Below are positions 6,156-6,609 of a stretch of 6,609 nucleotides of DNA, in pieces. The translations under genes and the position numbers were made by a program. The notes beneath the pieces are model-generated. The model was not told the DNA's origin and made no database searches. It saw nothing but the letters and a program-made list of their open reading frames with translations. The stretch's first letter is position 1, and each line of letters opens with the position of its first letter. The stretch spans positions 1 through 6,609 of the forward strand of contig CANCCJ010000137.1 of NCBI GenBank assembly GCA_947374535.1, written 5' to 3'. The DNA is from Comamonadaceae bacterium (GTDB lineage: Bacteria > Pseudomonadota > Gammaproteobacteria > Burkholderiales > Burkholderiaceae).

Positions 6156-6609
6156 ATGACCCGTCCATTTTTTCGCTTCGCACTTGGGCTTTTGACAGCC
6201 TCTTTGTTGGCCTTGCCAACTTGGGCGCAGTTCCGTGTCGAAGTGTCTGGCGTGGGCTTAACTCAAGTGCCAATTGCCTTTGCTCCTTTGCGCGGTGAAG
6301 AAACATCACCCCAGAAAATTTCTGCCATTGTCCAAGCTGACTTAGAGCGCAGTGGCCAATTCCGTGGCGTCACGGCGGGGGTCGTGACCGACGAAACCCA
6401 GCGCCCAGATGTGAGTGCCATGCGCCAAAAGGGCGCCGACGCCTTGCTGACGGGCAGTATCAGCCGCATGAACGATGGCCGCTATGACGTGCGTGTGCGC
6501 TTGTGGGACGTGGTGCGCGGCCAAGATTTAGGGGCCATGAGCTACACCGTGGTGACGGGCGATTTGCGCTTGGCTTCCCACCGCATTGCCGACTTTGTGT
6601 ACGAAAAGC
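6156..6609 (+). CDS. tolB: Tol-Pal system periplasmic protein TolB, 5' part
   Basis: The frame is open from ATG 6156 to the window end, giving 151 complete codons of a protein usually about 430 residues long. Residues 1-24 form a Sec signal peptide: Arg-containing start (MTRPFFR), hydrophobic core (FALGLLTASLLALP) and cleavage after TWA, leaving mature QFRVEVSG. What follows matches the TolB N-terminal domain: PIAFAPLRGEE, KISAIVQADLERSGQF, a GADALLTGSI strand, DGRYDVRVRLWDVVRGQDLG and LRLASHRIADFVYEK. The C-terminal beta-propeller that binds Pal is beyond the window. TolB works in the periplasm with TolQRA and Pal to keep the outer membrane tied to the cell wall during division. The start is fixed by the signal peptide; TAA lies in frame at 6120-6122 and no strong Shine-Dalgarno sequence is visible. 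tolA is not directly upstream, unlike in E. coli. Confidence 0.93.
   Translation, partial: MTRPFFRFALGLLTASLLALPTWAQFRVEVSGVGLTQVPIAFAPLRGEETSPQKISAIVQADLERSGQFRGVTAGVVTDETQRPDVSAMRQKGADALLTGSISRMNDGRYDVRVRLWDVVRGQDLGAMSYTVVTGDLRLASHRIADFVYEK

Overview
The window comes from the chromosome of a Gram-negative betaproteobacterium, most likely Burkholderiales and probably the family Comamonadaceae. This is inferred from the moderately high G+C, the gene order rsfS-rlmH-maf-rng, the Lys/Ala-rich tail on RsfS, and the presence of an MsbA-type exporter and TolB, which imply a Gram-negative outer membrane. No mobile element, tRNA, rRNA or CRISPR array was found. It reads as core chromosome.

Left part (1-3153, + strand) is a tightly packed run of four genes. 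The 3' part of rsfS (ribosome silencing factor) overlaps rlmH (23S rRNA m3-pseudouridine methyltransferase) by four bases. maf (house-cleaning nucleotide pyrophosphatase) follows after 3 bases, and rng (RNase G) 25 bases later. Spacing implies one transcript. Three of the four products act on ribosomes or RNA (subunit joining, large-subunit rRNA modification, rRNA/mRNA processing).

Middle (3154-3380) is a 227-bp gap between convergent genes. It holds the most unusual structure in the window: an 86-nt inverted repeat (3240-3325) whose two 30-nt arms can pair without interruption in + strand RNA. All five non-Watson-Crick positions are G-U wobbles in that strand, and the loop has its own smaller stem. 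No T-tract follows it, so it is not a textbook intrinsic terminator.

Right part: on the - strand, an MsbA-type lipid A/LPS-core flippase (4266-6062) is followed after 12 bases by a family 2-like glycosyltransferase (3381-4253). Together they form a likely two-gene cell-envelope unit. Divergently, tolB starts at 6156 on the + strand and runs off the end; it has a clear signal peptide and TolB N-terminal sequence. The 93-bp msbA/tolB gap contains a 7-bp inverted repeat and a third copy of its core hexamer, a candidate shared regulatory site. Both sides of this gap serve outer-membrane biogenesis and integrity.

No new defence or mobile system is visible. The best candidate for something undescribed is the rng-downstream hairpin RNA.
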